NCBI RefSeq assembly: GCF_940670765.1
Contig: NZ_CALNVW010000034.1
Span: 1-64,000 of the forward strand
From: Streptomyces sp. A 4/2
GTDB lineage: Bacteria; Actinomycetota; Actinomycetes; Streptomycetales; Streptomycetaceae
DNA length: 64,000 nucleotides
Direction of reading: 5' to 3'
The stretch's first letter is position 1; the number at the start of each line of letters is the position of its first letter. This document shows positions 62,885 to 64,000 of this stretch, one piece after another. Under the pieces are notes generated by a model. The model was not told where the DNA came from, searched no databases, and worked only from the letters and a program-made list of their open reading frames with translations. Both the position numbers and the translations under genes were made by a program.

Positions 62885-62920
62885 CCGACCGCTTCACCTG
62901 ACCGACCGCTTCACATGACC
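62882..62920 (+). repeat. Short direct repeat spanning the dnaE stop codon
   Basis: TGACCGACCGCTTCAC occurs at 62882-62897 and 62899-62914 (17-base period), with a third partial TGACC at 62916. The first copy contains the dnaE stop codon TGA. Confidence 0.8.
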
Positions 62921-62950
62921 GAGGGGCGCGCCGTGCACGGCGCGCCCCTC
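62921..62950. terminator. Perfect 30-bp palindrome, bidirectional terminator
   Basis: Arms of 13 bp (GAGGGGCGCGCCG and its complement) around a TGCA centre lie between the dnaE stop and the stop of the convergent small gene, so both can use it. Confidence 0.87.
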
Positions 62951-62969
62951 GACATCATTACGGCGAAGA

Positions 62970-63155
62970 TCAGTTGTGGCCGAATCGCCTCTGGTGCTTA
63001 CGCGCAACATCAGCCGGGCTGCCCTGCGGCGTCGACTGCGAGGACTGGTTCTCGGACTCGAAGGAGCTGGACTGCGCGTCCTGGCTGCCGCGTTCCGCGG
63101 CGGACGAGCGATCATGCTGACTGCCCTGCTTGTTGCGGTTCTTGTGCTTGGCCAT
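62970..63155 (-). CDS. Small hydrophilic protein of 61 residues, unknown function
   Basis: Starts MAKHKNRNKQGSQHDR and is rich in Ser, Gln, Asn, Lys and Arg with no hydrophobic core, so it is probably intrinsically disordered; it ends RKHQRRFGHN. The ATG at 63155 follows AAGGAGG by 7 bases, a strong Shine-Dalgarno that supports real translation. It is convergent with dnaE and divergent from the NYN gene. The 283-base divergent interval 63156-63438 contains AT-rich stretches near 63260-63290 likely to hold promoters. Confidence 0.75.
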   Translation of the reverse strand: MAKHKNRNKQGSQHDRSSAAERGSQDAQSSSFESENQSSQSTPQGSPADVARKHQRRFGHN

Positions 63156-63438
63156 GGTGATGCCTCCTTGACGGGGATCAGGGCCGGCCCGGCGGATCGG
63201 TGCCGGGCGGACCCCAGGGGCCAGGGTCGCGATCAGATTCACATACCGCCCGGACCGCCGCATTTTGGATCATTACCGTGCGTAATGAGGGCTTGTGCAA
63301 GGCCACTTCGGACCAACTTCGGGTGGCGCCACGCCGATGATCGAGTTCCGGCCGTTAACCCTCGCGCGGTCGGGCAGACTCGAAGGAAACCCGAAACACT
63401 TCCCCTTCTCCCGAGGTACCCGAAAGAGGGTGGATCGC

Positions 63439-64000
63439 GTGGACCGCTGCGTAGTCCTGGTGGACGCCGGATACCTGCTGGGCGCCGCCGCGAGTCTCCT
63501 CGCGGGGGAGCCCGCCCGCTCCCGGATCACCGTCGACCACGCCGCCCTCATCCAGGGGCTGCGCGAGCGGGCCGAGGGCGACACGGAGCAGCCGCTGCTC
63601 CGGATCTACTGGTTCGACGGCGCCCCCGACCGCGTACCGCAGCCCGAGCACCGCAGGCTGCGGGTCATGCCACGGGTGACCGTCCGGCTGGGGGCACTGA
63701 CCAGGAGCGACGGGCGCTGGGCACAGAAGGGCGTCGACGCCGCGATGCACGCCGAGCTGACCGAACTGGCCAGAAACCGCGCCTGTTCGGACATCGTGCT
63801 CGTCACCGGCGACGGTGATCTGCTGCCGGGGCTGATGTCCGCCAAGGAACACGGCGTCGCCGTGCACCTGTGGGCCGTGCAGGCCGCCGACGGGGACTAC
63901 AACCAGTCCGAGGACCTGGTGGCCGAGGCCGACGAACGCCGGGTCCTCGACCGGGCCTGGATCACCAAGGCGGTCCGGGCCAGGGATCTCGGCGGGGTCT
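63439..64000 (+). CDS. NYN-domain protein, 5' part, cut by window end
   Basis: 187 codons are visible with no stop before base 64000. The PIN-like NYN nuclease domain is marked by VVLVDAGYLLGAA near the start, IYWFDGAPDR, KGVDAAMHAELTELA and IVLVTGDGDLLPGL, giving the acidic metal-site residues expected of an RNase-type fold (LabA/NYN family). GTG at 63439 has AGAGGG 8 bases upstream; a GTG three codons earlier is also in frame. The C-terminal part, often an OST-HTH or other domain, lies outside the window. Confidence 0.87.
   Translation, partial: MDRCVVLVDAGYLLGAAASLLAGEPARSRITVDHAALIQGLRERAEGDTEQPLLRIYWFDGAPDRVPQPEHRRLRVMPRVTVRLGALTRSDGRWAQKGVDAAMHAELTELARNRACSDIVLVTGDGDLLPGLMSAKEHGVAVHLWAVQAADGDYNQSEDLVAEADERRVLDRAWITKAVRARDLGGV

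Overview
The window is a Streptomyces (or very close actinomycete) chromosome segment. GC is very high, nearly every ORF shows strong third-position GC bias, GTG starts and 4-base ATGA/GTGA overlaps are common, and the gene order matches the Streptomyces division and cell-wall (dcw) cluster: rsmH-ftsL-ftsI-murE-murF-mraY-murD, ftsW-murG-ftsQ, ftsZ-pgeF-ylmE, sepF-ylmG-divIVA, followed by convergent ileS. No tRNA or rRNA gene, CRISPR array, insertion sequence or prophage was seen. Most of the window reads as conserved core chromosome.

Left part (1-11.8 kb): a TPP-riboswitch-controlled thiO-thiS-thiG operon on the minus strand, then on the plus strand a small conserved protein, an FAD/NAD reductase, a secreted PNGase A-like protein, an Rv2175c-type DNA-binding protein, thiE, metF (probably leaderless) and a membrane protein with a Gln/Tyr/Gly-rich tail. 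An orphan CrtI-like oxidoreductase and a TetR regulator follow on the minus strand.

Middle left (11.9-19.7 kb): a HEPN-domain protein of the SAV_6107 family, a SAM methyltransferase and a DUF3040 membrane protein on the plus strand. On the minus strand lie a translationally coupled MoxR ATPase-DUF58-transglutaminase operon and a beta-carbonic anhydrase.

Centre (19.8-41.6 kb): the dcw cluster. It has a good promoter before rsmH, a probable internal promoter region before ftsZ, and strong terminators after divIVA. mraZ, murC, ddl and ftsA are not present here. ileS lies convergent, carries a T-box leader with an AUC (Ile) specifier, and encodes the long, eukaryote-like IleRS type.

Right centre (41.8-50.2 kb): a histone H1-like/DksA-like fusion protein (DdbA type), lspA, rluD and a GNAT protein. 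A polysaccharide-degrading group follows: a secreted lyase-like protein, and two Tat-exported glycosidase-like proteins separated by six tandem copies of a 16-bp repeat.

Right part (50.4-64 kb): a Na+/H+ antiporter, a divergent MFS exporter/ArsR-like regulator pair, an MscS channel, a dienelactone hydrolase-like protein, a membrane-anchored DsbA-like oxidoreductase with an uncharacterised membrane protein, a DUF2252 protein, dnaE, a 61-residue hydrophilic protein, and an NYN-domain protein cut by the window end.

No wholly new system is convincingly visible. The best candidates for follow-up are the three 10-bp-phased TGG boxes on the dcw promoter with no adjacent mraZ, the 16-bp tandem repeat between the two glycosidase genes, the HEPN protein with an intact R-x4-H motif, and the DsbA-like/membrane protein pair.
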